Positions 11,475 to 25,344 are shown, counted from the first letter of the stretch. The stretch is DNA of 64,000 nucleotides from Tetmemena sp. SeJ-2015 (GCA_027382625.1 JAJKFJ010022743.1:62001-126000), one strand, 5' to 3'. A program made the numbers and translations. The notes: generated from the sequence alone by a model not told the origin.

Positions 11475-12057
11475 TCTAATTATACTACTATTTCGCACAC
11501 ATCTAATAGCAAGAAATAGCAAAGTCTGCACTACTAATTTAGTAACCAAAATTATATTAATTTTAAGGATTAAATTAATCTAATCAATCTCAAAGATTAA
11601 AATTCGATGTTTAAAATGTCGTGAAATCAAATATTTGACGAGATTTAATTTAATAGAATATATTGACTGAAAGAAAGAGAAGTGAATCTATTATAAATTT
11701 TGATGGGCTGCTGTTTATAAATATAATTGTATAATATACAAGAGATTTAAGTACAAATCTATGAATAGAAGAAATGCAAATTTGACTTTATAAATTTTTG
11801 ATTTCTATAAAAAGCTCCTATTCATATCTTCATTTCTGCTTCTTTTTTCAATGGCTTTTAAAAACTTCTTATATGTGTAATTATCAGATTTATTCCACAC
11901 TTAACTCTGATTTAAAAAAATAAAAATAATAACATAAAAAATGGAGAGGATGGATAATATGAAAAGCTTAAGCTCAATAATAAAACTATAGGCTTTTTCT
12001 TTAATTTTTTTGAACTAGATTTAAAATTTAATCTTATTTCCTATAAATCTTGCTATA
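11475..12057. other. AT-rich intergenic stretch
   Basis: No gene-like frame or repeat recognised. Presumably untranslated ends and spacer. Confidence 0.5.
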
Positions 12058-15000
12058 ATGAGCAAAAACCTCTAACTGAAGAGAGACAACAACAGTCTCC
12101 AAGGTTCTAATCTACAATTTAAAAACCCAATTATTTTCATTTAAGTTAAATTATCTTCAAATGAAGGTAAAGACTCTAGATTCTGCAAAATTGATCCAAG
12201 AAAATGAGTAGCTATCTTAAAATGAGGTTAAAAAAGAGGGGAAGCAGCATCGATAAATAACATTGAAAAATCAAGGGGAGTCGAATTATATTTTCAGGGG
12301 ATATAAAATTTGGAAATTTATATAATCATTGATTAAACTCGAACAAAAAATAAAACAGTGAGTTATGATATCACCTGTCATCTTTTCTATTTTACCATTT
12401 ATGTTTTAATATCGAACTAAAACATGTTATCGGCCTCTCGTATAAATCCCGAACTGCGCTAAAGAGGAGAAGAATCTATTAGTCAAAAGAATCCATAAAC
12501 ATTGCCCTCCTATCGAGGAAACCCTAATGCGAACTAAATCATTTTCACAGATGATCTCTTATCTGAGGAAGGAAAAATGGATTCTCATGTTGATTTCTAA
12601 TTTGAGTAAAATCTAATTCTGGCGCCAGTAATATTTAACGAATAACTCAAAGAGCCTTTAAGATAGAGTCAAAAGATCCATTAGGCTTCGCTATTAGCAA
12701 GTCAAAATGCCAAAAATCACATTAAACTTATGAAATAAAATTTTCCAGCTACTAACGATCCTCACTAGGAACCAAATATGATTCTTAATGAGTATTAAAC
12801 TCCAACAACACTTCTAGGAAGTCAATAGCAAGCTTTGAGATAAAAACTTGGCGGGGCTATTGAAGGTGTGGGTCTCGGCAAGAGACACATTCAATAATCT
12901 AGGAATAATAGCAACGCACACAGCCATCCAATAAATTCTCAGCCTATAGCAAGCTTACAACAAGAGCACAGATAAGAAGACTAAAGATTGGCAACGGATG
13001 GGAATCATAACAATTACAGAGATGCTATGGGACCACAAGGCCAGCTTTACTAGAAATATTATAAGGAGGACTTTGGGGTAGATGAATCTGGAGGTTACGA
13101 ATTTAAAACCAACAATACTGGTGCAGAGGGATCCAATAAAAATGATTTCAACTTGTTAAGGTTTATAAATTTTTATCTTTTTACATCATTAAACTTATTC
13201 TCCCATCACAAATTGACTTCCACTGCTAGAGCATAAGGTGAGAATTACCATACACTGAAAGAAGCTTTACTTGAGCTCTATCTGTCTGTGAAAATAAGGT
13301 CAGATGAGGAAATAGATGCTTACACTGAGGAGTAGTTCAGGCAAGAGAAAGAAGCCATGAATTTGGTTGATGGCTTCACGCTCATAGATTATATCAAGAG
13401 CTCAATAGAAATACTGATGAACATGAAGATAGAAGAAAATGAAGTCAACTAATTCCAGGAACAGATAATTTAAATCAATTCATTATAAACATTTTCATTT
13501 TAAGAAAGGAGATGAGTATAAGCATTTTAATAGCAAGAAAACTCATAACAGAGAAGATCAGGATATTATCCACATTGATCTTAATCATTAAAGCATTGGA
13601 GAGAATGATGATGACTACCCTTAGAAGCAGCACTTTTATTTTCAGATAATATTTAATTGTAGACACTTAATAAATTTTGAAGAATCTGGAAATAAGGGAC
13701 GGAAGAAAAGATAGGATGCAACAAAAGATTATGAAAAAGCTTAGAGAAACAAAAACTCTAAAGAAGCTCCCGCATTAAAAGTTATCCCTAAGATAGATGA
13801 TAAGACCCCTACCTCAAGTATAATGGATCTGCAAAAGAAATTGGATCAAATCTCCTCTCCTGCTTCCAACATTAGTGTCTCTACAACTTCAATCCCTGCT
13901 GCTCATAAGGAATATGAAAAAGCACTGCGTCTCTTGGAATAAGAATGCAGAAATCATATTAAAGTTGAGCAGCAAATGAAGCTTCATATCGAGTGTGTTA
14001 ATACTTTTTGAAATTTTTCTTCTAGAGTGTCTGTAGGAAAAACTAGATTAGACGACTAAGGAAAGAGACACCTTTGAGAGCTAGATATAGGCAGATGACA
14101 CAAAGCATCTTGAGGAAGTTTCAAAACTCAATAAGATAATTAAAACTCTTGAGGAAGAACTAATGATCAAGGCAGAGAAACTTAAGACTGCAGAGTCAAA
14201 TGAAAGGCAATTAATAAGTGAGAAGGAAGGTCTTCTCAATCGAATTCAAGATCTCCAAAAGCAAAATGAGAAGATGAGAAAGGAAAAAGAAAAGAACATC
14301 GCCTCTAGAAATGTTGAAGGCTTAAATTTTTCAAACGTCAAAAACAATAATGATAGGATCAATGATTTACTCAGTGCTTCTGAATTAGCTGACTATAAAG
14401 ATGTAAAGCTATTTTAAGCTTTTTATTCCAAATTTTAGGGTTAAGAAAGTGGATCAAAGTTAAAGTCTTTTTAAAAGCTAGGCAACGTTCTTAGATCCCA
14501 TTCAGAACTGGGAGGTAGTAATCAATATAATAACAGAGCCTTAAATACCTCAAGAGATTCAACAAGATAGAAACGCTCATAGAATCCCAAGTTGTCCGCT
14601 TCGATGCTTGAAATTTAGAGAGACTCTTCAATGACTGAAAGAAACTCCAAAAATAACTAAAATCTATAGGCTATCTCTACAAATCCATATCTAGTTGATT
14701 CCTATAATAGGCTGCAAAAGCATATCATCAGTACAAACACCAATATGGATGTGGTTAACAAATCTATGAGCAATTTCTAACACAATGGGAGTCTGAGCAA
14801 TGGAAATGGTGCAATCCTTTCAGGAGGTATACTCACTGGGAATTAAGACTCAACTAGAAGAAGTAGCCAGATTTAACAGTCTTTAAATATTTTTAAATAA
14901 AATGAATTAAAACCCCCCTTAAAAAAAATCTTCCTCTGATAACCATAAGAGAAGCAAATCTTAAAGTAAGTTTCTTTCGGATTTAAATTATTCTAGGCTA

Positions 15001-16337
15001 AATGGGCTAATTAGCAAAGTCAGTAAACATCATTGGAAGTAAGAATACTCAAAACAACATCAATCAGGCTTCTTCAAATGCGAGCTTTTTCAAATCTAAT
15101 AAAATAACCAACTAGCTCAACCAAAACAGCTAGCAGTAGTAGAGCTAACCAAACTTTACTAAAGTAGGCCTTAAAAGTGGCTTCGACGCTCGAATTGGCT
15201 AAGCTAATACTTAATTGAATACGAGCCGGAATGAGGCTGCAGGAGCAGCTTAAAACCTTATAAATGAGTTGAACAATATTTAGAAAACACACATCAGAAG
15301 AAATATTCAGCAATCTCATTCGGTCTCATTTAATCATCCCTAAGGAGTGCAAATTGGCCTTTTAAACAACTCGTCAATTAATACTTCTCATATCAATTAT
15401 TAACCTTAAATTGCAAGCTCAGTTATTGCGAACTCAAATCTAATCCTCATAAACTCTAACCAAAGCTAGAATGATTTTTCAGCAGCTCATCATAGGAATT
15501 GGTCAGAGATTTAGTAATAGAATCACTTTGATGTGGGCAGAAGATCAGTCGATAATAGAAAGCAGCAAAGCTCAAATAATAACTTAAGCAAAAGCTTTGT
15601 GAACAATCAAGGCAGCTCATACGCCTAAATTAATAATCCTAATCTTAGTAACAATCAATCGTTTTAATTGATCAATAACCCTGTGATAACTCAGTAAGTT
15701 TAGCCATCCACTCTCATAGAAAGATCAATCATCAACACAACTAATCAGTGAGTCTGCTTGGCGGGATAAACCAAGGATCTCACTTCTAAGAGTTAAATCT
15801 TCAGTTGCAGCATTAGTAATCAAGCAATTCATAGCAATAGCAAATGTTGCAGGCATAACAAATGTAGGCACTCTAAACTGCTTAATAGTATGGCAACTCT
15901 TTCAAAAACCTTAATTACTCTGACATAAATGGCTAACTGCTAAGGCAAGGTTAACACTTGAGAACTACCTCAGGAGATGTGGTTAATGTGTATAGCGGCA
16001 GCTTTACAAGTAGAGAGCAATAGCAGCAATCAAGCCAAGAGAAGCTTACCAAAATATATCTTGATAAAAATTCGTAAACCTTAGTTTATATAGATAAATC
16101 TAGATTTTAAAAAGTTTCCAAAATTAATTTTAGGGATCTATGCACCAACACAATCCAAGTTTGAAAAAGATTCCAAAGGCATATTTATAAAAAGTTTTGG
16201 CAGACAGCAAGAAGCCCAGAAATGCTTAAAATGATGTAATTGACTATCGAGGTGGAGCATAAAATAGTCACAATATCGGTACATCAAACGATAGAAACCA
16301 AATCATAAACACATCATTTAAACAATCTAAGAAATGA
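12058..16337 (+). CDS. Large Asn/Gln-rich protein with a central coiled coil
   Basis: A chain of plus-strand frames to TGA 16335-16337. It may start at ATG 12058 (MSKNLQLKRDNNSLQ) or ATG 12424 (MLSASRINPELRQRGEES); the first ~120 residues read as a separate coiled region, so two genes are possible. From 12424: a disordered N-terminus, a helical part (KEALLELYLSVKIRSDEEID), an intron near 13158-13226, a coiled coil at about 14040-14330 (IIKTLEEELMIKAEKLKTAE, GLLNRIQDLQKQNEKMRKEK), then about 600 residues of Asn/Ser/Gln-rich low-complexity sequence ending QIINTSFKQSKK. Introns with GT-AG ends sit near 13995-14025 and 14970-15000. Phase changes near 13495 and 15750 suggest IESs. The prion-like composition is typical of ciliate cytoplasmic or RNA-granule proteins, but no function can be assigned. 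Confidence 0.6.
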
Positions 16338-16949
16338 ATTTCTGATTTGAAAATGAATTTTCAATATATTCAAAAGAATTATTCATGTCTTATAGGAAAA
16401 TTATAGAACCTCGCTGATAGAAATTGATAATTCTTTTTAAAGTGAGTCCAATAGTAGTCACTTTTTTTAGAGCTTGTGAAAATATCCACTTCCTCTTTAT
16501 TTATGAAGAAAAAAAAGAAATCACAAATGTTTTCTCTTTGGGGAATCTTTTCTATAGTAATTCCAATTTTCTTTCAGTAAAATTTGAGTCATATCTCAAT
16601 TTATCCGCGCTTTATTTATTGATTTTTCAATATAAACCTTGAGATAACACTATTTTTAATCAAATGAAAATAAAAGAGTATTTTCCGCATTTCTCTACAA
16701 AACTTAATTTAAGCATACAAGACATTTATACTTTATAATTGAAGTAAATTATTTTTTAAAAAATTCTTTCCTTTCTAGCTTAAGGTTAATTTAAAAAATC
16801 TGAGAAAAAGTTGATGAAGTTATTAATTCAGACATGCAAATGACTAAACTTTTTGAGAGTTATCTTAATTTCATTGGTATTAGAGCCTCTGAAAACTCCA
16901 TTCTTAAAATTATAAATACGAAATCTTTGCAAAAGTGCTTTTATGATTG
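16338..16949. other. AT-rich intergenic stretch
   Basis: No supported gene. A 72-codon open stretch (16424-16642) has no coding character. Confidence 0.45.
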
Positions 16950-17292
16950 ATGTCTGATAAGGAATACTCATCTGATCGATCCATAGATCCTATGAATCTA
17001 TTATTGTTGTCTCTATTTGTTTAGTTCTTATATTGCTCGTTATCTCTGACTCTGATAGTGGGCGTATTTATTAGACTTTATTAGAATAGGGAGTCACCTT
17101 GATTAGTTTTACTAATTGAGTTTCTTCTGTTTATGAAAGGCTTTTGATTTAGCATCATTAGGTTTGACTATTTCAAATATGTCTCTAAGATTCAATAATT
17201 AGTAATTTAAATAAAAATAAGTGCTGCTTGCCATCTACTTTACTTATAGAGCCACCTTTTAAGACAGAAGCCATAGTAGTTGGACTGTTTGA
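16950..17292 (+). CDS. Small membrane protein
   Basis: ATG 16950 gives MSDKEYSSDRSIDPMNLL followed by a hydrophobic helix (FVQFLYCSLSLTLIVGVF) and RLYQNRESP before a TGA at 17100. The frame resumes (LVLLIEFLLFMKGF, DLASLGLTISNMSLRF, then VLLAIYFTYRATFQDRS) and ends at TGA 17290. Two interruptions, an IES or intron near 17095-17110 and another near 17148, are needed. Product about 105 residues with two or three membrane helices. Family not recognised. It converges with the next minus gene, with about 5 bp between the two stops. Confidence 0.4.
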
Positions 17293-17297
17293 GACAG

Positions 17298-18285
17298 TCA
17301 AAGACACGAGCGGTCTTTTTTATTTAGGAATAAACACACTTTGATTCTATTTTTAGCTAAAAAAAATTAAGTTTTCAATAAAAAACAATAGCTTTCACTT
17401 TCTTTATCCTCTGAAGCTCTACTTTTATCTTTATTTTTCTTTCTATAGGTTCCAGTTGATTCATAATCATAATCTTTAGTAGGACTGATTGTCTTTCCAT
17501 CCTAGCTATTTCTATTAGATCCTACAGAATGCTTGATTGTAGTTTTAGCTCTAGCGATATGAGTCTAATCCTTACTTCTCTTTAATTTTTTTAACCTTAT
17601 CTTTTACAACACTTTCATTTGCACTGCCATCTAATTCGAAGTTCTCCATTTCATTAGGGGCAAGGTCAAAAGCAACAGAAGAGCTGTGAAGAAAAAATAA
17701 TAACTCTTAGTTATGTGCTTATGATTAGCAGAGGACTTGGATCGTTTTCCATCAGCCTATCCTGCAGTTGAAGGTTACTTTATGTGGTCTTTACTCTCTT
17801 CATTTATAGTTATGCCAGCTGTAGAAGGGATTCTGATGCTAGTAAGAGCTGTCTTTCTACCTCCCCAGAAAGCAGACCTCTAATTTTAAGTTGTATTAGT
17901 TCTTAAAGCAACATTAATTTAAGGAATAAATTAAAGCTAGAGTCAGTGAGTTACTAAGATCCGCTCCGCTGAGAAGATCTTAATCGTAACTGAGCTTTAG
18001 TCTCCTCTTCGTATCAGCTATTCTCTACTATAGAAGATCTACCTTCCCCTATAGTGGATCATTTTATGAACCAAAGAGCTAGGGATCAGGATGAGCTGAA
18101 ATTGAGCAGAGTCTAGTTGAGTGAATAGGAGTGGATGAGAGAGGCAAAGCAGTTTTACCATTATTCTAAAAGACAGAGGAAAGGTATTCGCAATTGGATG
18201 GTAAATCCCTGTACTTATCTATGTCTGAAACATCATTTACTATTGTTGCAGATATATTCAATCTTACTTTTTCATGAAATTTTAA
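17298..18285 (-). CDS. Hypothetical Ser/Lys-rich protein
   Basis: Minus-strand frames: N-terminal DVSDIDKYRDLPSNCEYLSS, a Pro/Ser-rich linker, an acidic/Lys segment (NEMENFELDGSANESV) and a Lys/Ser-rich C-terminus (YRKKNKDKSRASEDKESES). At least three phase shifts (near 17940, 17690 and 17575) mark IESs or introns not delimited here. The last TGA is at 17298-17300 in plus coordinates. Start uncertain, near 18285. Predicted disordered; no domain recognised. Confidence 0.45.
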
Positions 18286-18360
18286 AGGTGATAAGTTCCT
18301 AAAATAAGTGTAATAAAGGCTCATAAAAAACTAAATTTGATCATTCTGATGTATTTGTAT

Positions 18361-20196
18361 TCAAGAAGAAGAGGTGATTTTTAGATAGTTGTTGTAGTTT
18401 GCAAATACAAATAGCAACACTCCAAAGCAAATAAAGATATAGCTTCCTATTGTTGAAAACAGATTGGGCTGCTTATGAGCAATTTTAGTACTGTACAAGT
18501 AGAATAAGCCTGGCAAGAATGAAGTTAACAGTTGACTCTGAAATTGCAGCAAAAAAGCCAAAGATAATGGTGATGTCATCAATCAGAACTGCACACAACA
18601 TTTGTAGGGTAAATAGCCCAATAAATTCAGCAGAGATTTTAAGTAATCAATAGCTTAAATCAATAGTTTACTTTGAGAATAGTAGATTCCATTTGGTACT
18701 CTTTAAGCTATTTAAGCCCCATTGAAATCTTCGTCCTCGTCATTTCCTGCCAGATTATAGCCATGAGATATTGATACTCCTAACTTTCCTCCATGCATTT
18801 GGTCATAAATTTGAATTCTTTTTGCTATCTGCTTTGATATAGTCTTGTGTTTAGCCTCATCTATGATCATAAGCAAACACTCCTTTCCTGGCAAGAAAAT
18901 AAAGGGGATATTGCAGAAGAAGATTGCTAGGAATATGACTCTAATGAATATGGAGGCGAAGTTAGTTTACACTTGCAAGTTATCAAAAATGTTAGGGCTT
19001 AGATTTTCTCCATAAGTCTCAAGTGCCAAGAAAGAGAAGCATAAATATATCAGAAAACAGAAAAAGAGTGCTATGATAGTGGCGAGATAGCCATTTTTAT
19101 TTGATTTTTCCTAAAGCTGTGCAAACACTGGGTAGAAGTTTAGTATGAATCCGTAAGAAGTCAAAACTATCGTTACTGAATCTATTATGCTTCCCTTTTT
19201 GTAAGGCACCTGCTATTTATCATTTACGTTGGTAAAGTATTCTTTGAAAACTACCTAGGCCATAAATATGGCTAAAATAAGAAGCAAAAGCATAAAAGAA
19301 TATAAAAAGTTGAAGAGGTTAACATTGATACCACTCCGAAGATGAGCAAATAACTGGTTAATTTGAGCTCTGTGATATTCTTCTTGAGAACATTAGGCAG
19401 CAAAAGTAGGTATAGAAAGAGGATATAGAAGAACTTGCTTGTTAGAAGGTCTTCAAGGAAGTCTTTTCTTCCATCATCTTCATATACATTCCCCAAGTAG
19501 TTGTCTGCAAAAGAGACGCAAATTTTTCCAAAGAGAAGGGCATACATTATAACTATCAGAGATGTGGCTGCAGTAATCACAAAATTTATCACGAACACAC
19601 TTGGTCTCCCTAAACACGCAAATGCAATCTCTCCAAAGGACCTATTGAAAAAGTTAAGCAACTCATTCGATAGAATGCATTTATAAGATAGCTTACTCTA
19701 GATTGAGATTGGATCTTGACTCTAAAAGAAGATGCACAGCAAATAGAAGTACAAAAATCATGGTGATGTGTAGCAAAATTCCATAAAAATATCCAGCCTG
19801 CAAAAATACGTAGGGAAGTGACACTATTCCTGCTCCGATAATGGTAGATAGGAATGATATTGCTGCTCCTTTAACAGTGAGGTTCCTTTATTGATACTCT
19901 TGTTGGTTTAAGGGATCTATAGCTAGGCCATCTTGTGATTTAACTTGATGATGGCTGCCAAGATGGGATTTGTGGCTGATGAGTGGACTCCCTAATCCTG
20001 AGAGATGAAGTTTATTGTGATAAGTAATGCTGCTCTCAAATGGGTCGTAGATTTGGCCTCTCTTTGTGTGGGAAAGCACTGATTTATTTAGCAATGAGGC
20101 ATTTAGGGCTGAAGGCTAATTACCATGGGAAGGTGCTATATAGCTTGTCAAGCCGAGGAAAGAGTTTCCTTTTTGACTTCCTCTCGTTGAATCCAT
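18361..20196 (-). CDS. AAAP-family amino-acid transporter
   Basis: Amino acid/auxin permease family (SLC32/36/38, yeast AVT-like): proton- or sodium-coupled transport of neutral amino acids across plasma or vacuolar membrane. Starts at 20196 (MDSTRGSQKGNSFLG), with a ~100-residue hydrophilic tail. TM1 carries the family signature GAGIVSLPYVFLQAGYF, then LLHITMIFVLLFAVHLLL, SFGEIAFACLGRPSVFVIN, later helices including SYGFILNFYPVFAQL and FIFLPGKECLLMIIDEA, ending in KITSSS with TGA at 18361. Length about 560 residues and about 11 predicted helices, right for the family. Phase breaks near 19690 (after SRSNLNLE), 19290 and 18700-18560 indicate IESs or introns. Family secure; substrate unknown. 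Confidence 0.88.
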
Positions 20197-20490
20197 TCTA
20201 TCTTAATAACTTCTGTTTAGTACAAATTTAAATTGTAAGCAAGATTATTAGAGAGCCAAATCATCATTAAGATAGAGGTTTGAACTCAAAGTAATCTTAT
20301 TTAATTTAAAATGAGATAAGCAATTAAATAAGAATATTTGAAAACATATAGATCTATAGGCGTGAAACTAACTCTTACGTCACCTTTATATTTCTTTCAT
20401 AATCTCAGAGTATTGAATCACTATTAAGAAACATCAAATGAAAATAGAATACCTAAAATAGTTTGATAAATTTATTCCTTGGGTTATTCA

Positions 20491-20985
20491 TCAATGCAAA
20501 CTTTAATCTCTTCTTATTTAACTCTCTAAATCATCTTTTTCCGATCTACTGATCTGCGATCCCAAAGAAGAGGCTATATCTTCTTCATCTTCATTTTCAT
20601 CCTCTTGCGGAAGCTAATCATTAACTCCTTGACCTGGCATCATGGGTGCAGCTTATTTCTTATCAGCAGAGGTCTTTTACTTTTTATATTGAGTTTTCTG
20701 CTCTTCTCTACTGCGCTGATCATTATCAAAACTCATTCCCTCTTCCCTAGCTTGTCTTAATTGATTTAAGAGGTTGTTTTAATCTTGGGTTGCTCTCGGA
20801 TCCTATTTTCCAAAGGTGTTATTCTTCTAGTCTATCTTTTACTCTTGCCTCATAAACTATTTCATAGCCTCAGGAGACTAATTTTGACCATTAACTTTAT
20901 ATTTTTCTTTGGACATTTACTCTTGTATGATGATTTAATCAGGTACTAGTAGATCCTCAGGATCCATGAATTAGTTGTCCATCAT
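20491..20985 (-). CDS. Small Gln/Asp-rich protein
   Basis: A single uninterrupted minus frame from ATG 20985 (MMDNQFMDPEDLLVPDQ) to TGA at 20491-20493, about 164 residues, with many TAA/TAG Gln codons. Charged, Gln-rich and helical in the middle (QQFMRQEQKIDQKN, LLNQLRQAREEGMSFDND), with an acidic tail (EDENEDEEDIASSLGSQ). No known family recognised. The upstream minus LRR gene stays open right up to this start (first TGA at about 20984), so the two could be one gene joined by an IES, or two genes with a very short spacer. Confidence 0.6.
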
Positions 20986-21099
20986 CTTGTTCCTTAAAAA
21001 ATATAATAAATGGCTTCCATAATTATTAGAGGATAAAAAATAAAGAATTTCCTTTTTGTTAAGGTTTTCTTTAAATTGAATTACTTTAGTAATTTCCAT

Positions 21100-24000
21100 A
21101 TTTAATGAATAATTAATTTGTTGCCAGAGTTTTAAAGTCTGAGTTGCTGCTATTATTGCTATTGCATTGCCATCTATTACTACTGCATCATTTTATGTCT
21201 CATTTTCTGTTGTAGCTGTTGGGGCAAGAAGAACAAATTCTATTTTTCTTCCAGGAGATTTTCAAGGACTTATATTTCCTCTTGCCACTCTTAAGGCTTG
21301 ATAAATGTGATACGCTTGAGTTTATGATTATTGAATTGATCAATTTCATTTGGATTTTGAGGACCCTCAAGTATTGACTTTAGAGCTTTGCATATTTCAA
21401 CTAGTTGGTTTTAGCGCAAAATACTATCTAAAATGAGTTCTTCAATTTAAAACGTTTAATAAGTAAATCAAATAAAAGGTAGAATCAACATTAAAAGCTC
21501 CTTCTTTTATGAGACGATAGCACATATTCTCATCTGAAAGTCTTTTGAATTAGCCAAGGATCTCTAATCTTTAAAATGAGGACTTCATGCTTGAAAGAGT
21601 ACTGATTATTTATAAAGTAAATCTATATTTAATTCAAGAATTTTATTACGACATAGCAATAAGATTTTTCCTAAATCAGTCACCTCTCGATCATTTATCT
21701 AATTAGGGATTGAAAAGGACACATTTCTAAGAGTTTCATTCTCAGAAAATATATTCATGAATTCTTAAAGCCCGGCCAACTAATAATCGTTGAAAGAAAT
21801 TGATAGAGTCTCTAAACAGCCATTAGGTATCAGAGATTAGGGATAATTTTATCAGACCACTATCATCAATAACATTATTACTCAAGTCTAGCTTTTTTTC
21901 CAAAGCAATATTGCAGCTCAATCCTTCTTTGATTTATCCCACATTTTGAATTTAATTCTAAGATAGGTCAAGAATTTAGAGAGACTTAAGAAATATATTT
22001 TGACAGCTTTAAAATAATTCAGACTTATTTATCTTCAATCCATAACTAATTTGCTTGAGTTCGTTGTCACCAAGTTATGTTTTTGAGAGTTTCAAAGTTT
22101 CTATTGACTTTGAAGACTTAATAAATTTTCCAAGTTGTTATATACCCTACAAATCATTTTGGGATAAATTAAGACTGAGAATTTTGTGTGCTGGTCCAAG
22201 CTTTTCAAATATGGCATCAATTGAAGAGAAGGAGATTCCACATTACTTCAGATTAAGCTTTTGAAGTTCAGACATTTGAGGAATACAATCTGCTAAGCTT
22301 ATCACCGTGCTGTCGTTAATATTAGAGTAGCTAAAGTGAAGGTCTTTGACTTTACTTAATCTATAGAAGCAGGCCTTGAACTCAATTTCGTAGAAGCCGT
22401 AGAAGGAGCAAGACTTTAAGTAGAGAGATTCTAATTGAATGCAATCAGAGAGTGACTTGAAAAATAGTCCAGTATTCTTTATATAGTTATTGTTGAAAAT
22501 CATCTCCTTCAGATTTATCATATTCGAAAAGGAGTTAAAGATCATTGATTAAGCTCTTGAGGAGAACCAATTTGAAGAAAGATTGATTTGTGAGACTGAG
22601 TTTCCAAGGTAGTAGACATTCAAGTTCTAAATTTATGAAGAAAATTCCTAAATGCAAAGCCTTTCTGTTTCAGGCAAATTTTTTATAAGATGGCTATTAT
22701 AGTGGATGGCTATAAGCAGAAGTCTTTGCTCATCATCATAAAATTGCAAGCCTTTTAGTAGAAGTTACTTTACCTAACCATTTTTCTCTTTCATGAGATT
22801 AGCGCGCATAGATCGGAAGAATCTCATACTCAAATCCAAAGTTCTTATGGTAGGTACTATATCTATCTTAAATAGTGATTACAGTATTCTGTCTTATTAA
22901 TCACTGAAGGAAATTTTGACTTAGAATATTTCAAGCATTTTTGCTCCATTACCTTACATTTTGATTCTTGATAAATATCTAATGAAGTTTTGCTGAACTA
23001 TCTTAAAGTATTCAAAAACTAGAGAGAGGCTGAATTACTAAGTCTAGGGATCGCCTTTGTTTCTCTTCATATTGACATTTACTATGCTTGTATTTTATAT
23101 GGCTTTTAGAAGCTATTGAGCTCCAGTCTCAGATATTTTTCGAATAGTTTTAGCAATTATATAATTTTAATTAGAACAATGATAAATATCAGATTATGCT
23201 CCAAATTCAAGAGTAGCAATTCATTTTTGTTTTTCTATTGAAGATAATTAGCAATCAGCTTAGCTCCGTTATCTCCAATTCTATTCTCAGACAGGTTCAA
23301 TCTCATCAGTCTTTGAGGAAAGTAAAAGTAGGAGATGTGAATAGACTTAAGTCTGCATCGAGATAGAGTAAGGTCTTCAAGTGACTCAGAAGAGTTTACT
23401 ATAATTTCTTAGAGGTAATTTATTGTCTCTTCACTCATTTAGTTGGTGGAAAAGTTGAAGGATTAGACATCATACTCATGGTAGGCCAGAAAGTCATTTA
23501 TAAAACTCTATTCCAATATAATTTGAACTATACTTTATAATGATTTCATCTTTGTGCTTTGGATATCAGGTTAATCTTCAATGTAAAATTCAGCTATGAC
23601 TCTTGCTTAATTACCATCATAGTACTCTCTTAGTCTGTCTAATTCCTTCTTATAAATTTTAGATCCACTCTCTTCCTTATTTTTACTGGAACACATGTTG
23701 CTCAAAGAATAGAGAATGCAAACTGAGTTGAAATAGAGACTGATGATGATTACAGAGTTCAGGCCTGGATCGCAAACTTACTGTTAAAGATAGAGTGCCT
23801 GCATCGCTGCAAGTGGAGCATCCTCAATGATTGATTTTAGGTAGGAGTATCTCGACTTATGATAATTGAAGAGTTGAGATTTTCCTTGGTCAATATCCGG
23901 ATCGTAAAGTTTAGCTATTGTATCTTAGTCTAACCACAGAAGAAGTGACGTCAATAGTTTTTGATTTTGCGTTTACTATGAGATTTTATTTTTCATTAGA

Positions 24001-25344
24001 CTACCATCCTCTTTTTCCTCGTTTTTCTTTTCTTTTTTCTGAAGATCAAGGGGGGATTTGCCTAACTTTGTAAGCACAAAAACTGTAAAATAAGTCGTGA
24101 TTCCCAATTTCAACAAGAGAGTGACAGCTATAGAGAGAATAGTTATGGCAAAAATATAGGGCTTCATAGATTCTCTCTGATTTAGAACAAGTGAAAAGAA
24201 GCAGAAATTGGTATAAGTGTCGATAAGTTTCATGTTAGAAAGGATTTCTCTACAGCATCTACCTTGTGAACGCATCAAGCTATTAGAGTTTTCATAGCCG
24301 AACCCGCTTTTCTCATTTGACTATGGGGATCCATTCTTTTTCTTGTGGTAGAAGCTCGATATAATGATTAGCCCAACTTGCAAAACTGCAAAAATAATGT
24401 GCGACGCATATTGAGGAGAAGACTTGCAGTCTTCATAGAGTAACAGCGGAGGTACTAAAATGGAAGCTAAGAATAAGAAATTATAGAGCATCATAGGAAG
24501 GAGCTCAAGCCTAGTCATTTAAAGTTTCTTAGCTTCATTTTCAAAGTCAGAATCCTGGGATCGTTAAGAATCTAGAACTTATTGGTCTTCATCCACGCTC
24601 AAAGCATGTTAGCTTGGCATGTGAGAATACATACTGACGTTATCCCCGTCAAAGCTCTCATTGAAATCGTCTTCATCGTAGTCATCTTATCCCATCATCA
24701 TTACGTTTCTCGAGTTATCATTATCTCCATAATCATTCTCGGCCCCTAACATTTAATGAGTACTATTGATATTTTTTCGATGGCCAGGATTGTTTTAGTT
24801 CTCTTAGTCCTTAAACTTCATATCTATATCATCTAATCCTAAAGCCATATTCGCTCAATACTTGTTTCGTTTTTCTTCCTCCTCTTAACTTAAAAATTTG
24901 AAGTATATTATAAGTTAAGTGCGCATGTTATATCATTTAATAGTTTACATCTCTTCAATAATTGGCTGTCTGAAATCTGTTGTATTTTGCTAGTTATTGC
25001 TTTTGTTGTATGAGGTGGACATATTAGATTTTAATCCAGCAAGAGTTTGCACTTGTTCTGCTCTTAATCCTTTATCATCTTTATCAGCTTTCTCCTCCAT
25101 CATCTATTATCGAATAATTCATAACTTTCATTAAAAATACGAAAATATTAAAGCGTGGTAGGATCATGCAACATTTTAGAGTTTGTGGACTTACTGAATT
25201 ATCGTCAAGCTGACTCATATTAATTTGCTTATCTCCCCCATCATCATCATTTTCAAAATTTATAGGCCCATTTCTCACGGACTCCCCATCGTTGCTGGGA
25301 GAGCTTGGAACTGGGGAGTTTCCTCCCTGAACTAAACTATTCAT
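21100..25344 (-). CDS. Large membrane protein with leucine-rich repeats
   Basis: ATG 25344 opens MNSLVQGGNSPVPSSPSNDG, a long acidic disordered N-terminus with later pieces EKADKDDKGLRAEQVQ (about 25080) and MALGLDDIDMKFKDQ (24848, an alternative start). A membrane part follows: LELLPMMLYNFLFLASILV, HIIFAVLQVGLIIISSFY, YIFAITILSIAVTLLLKLG, NSVIIISLYFNSVCILY. From about 23450 down to 21600 come ribonuclease-inhibitor-like LRRs, for example LMRLNLSENRIGDNGAKLIA and LESLYLKSCSFYGFYEIEF. The C-terminus (about 21400-21110) is KALKSILEGPQNPNEIDQF followed by a poly-Gln tract. Many phase breaks, some in AT-rich inserts (for example 24900-24960), point to IESs. Role unknown; LRR faces suggest protein binding. 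The exact 3' end is unclear. Confidence 0.7.
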
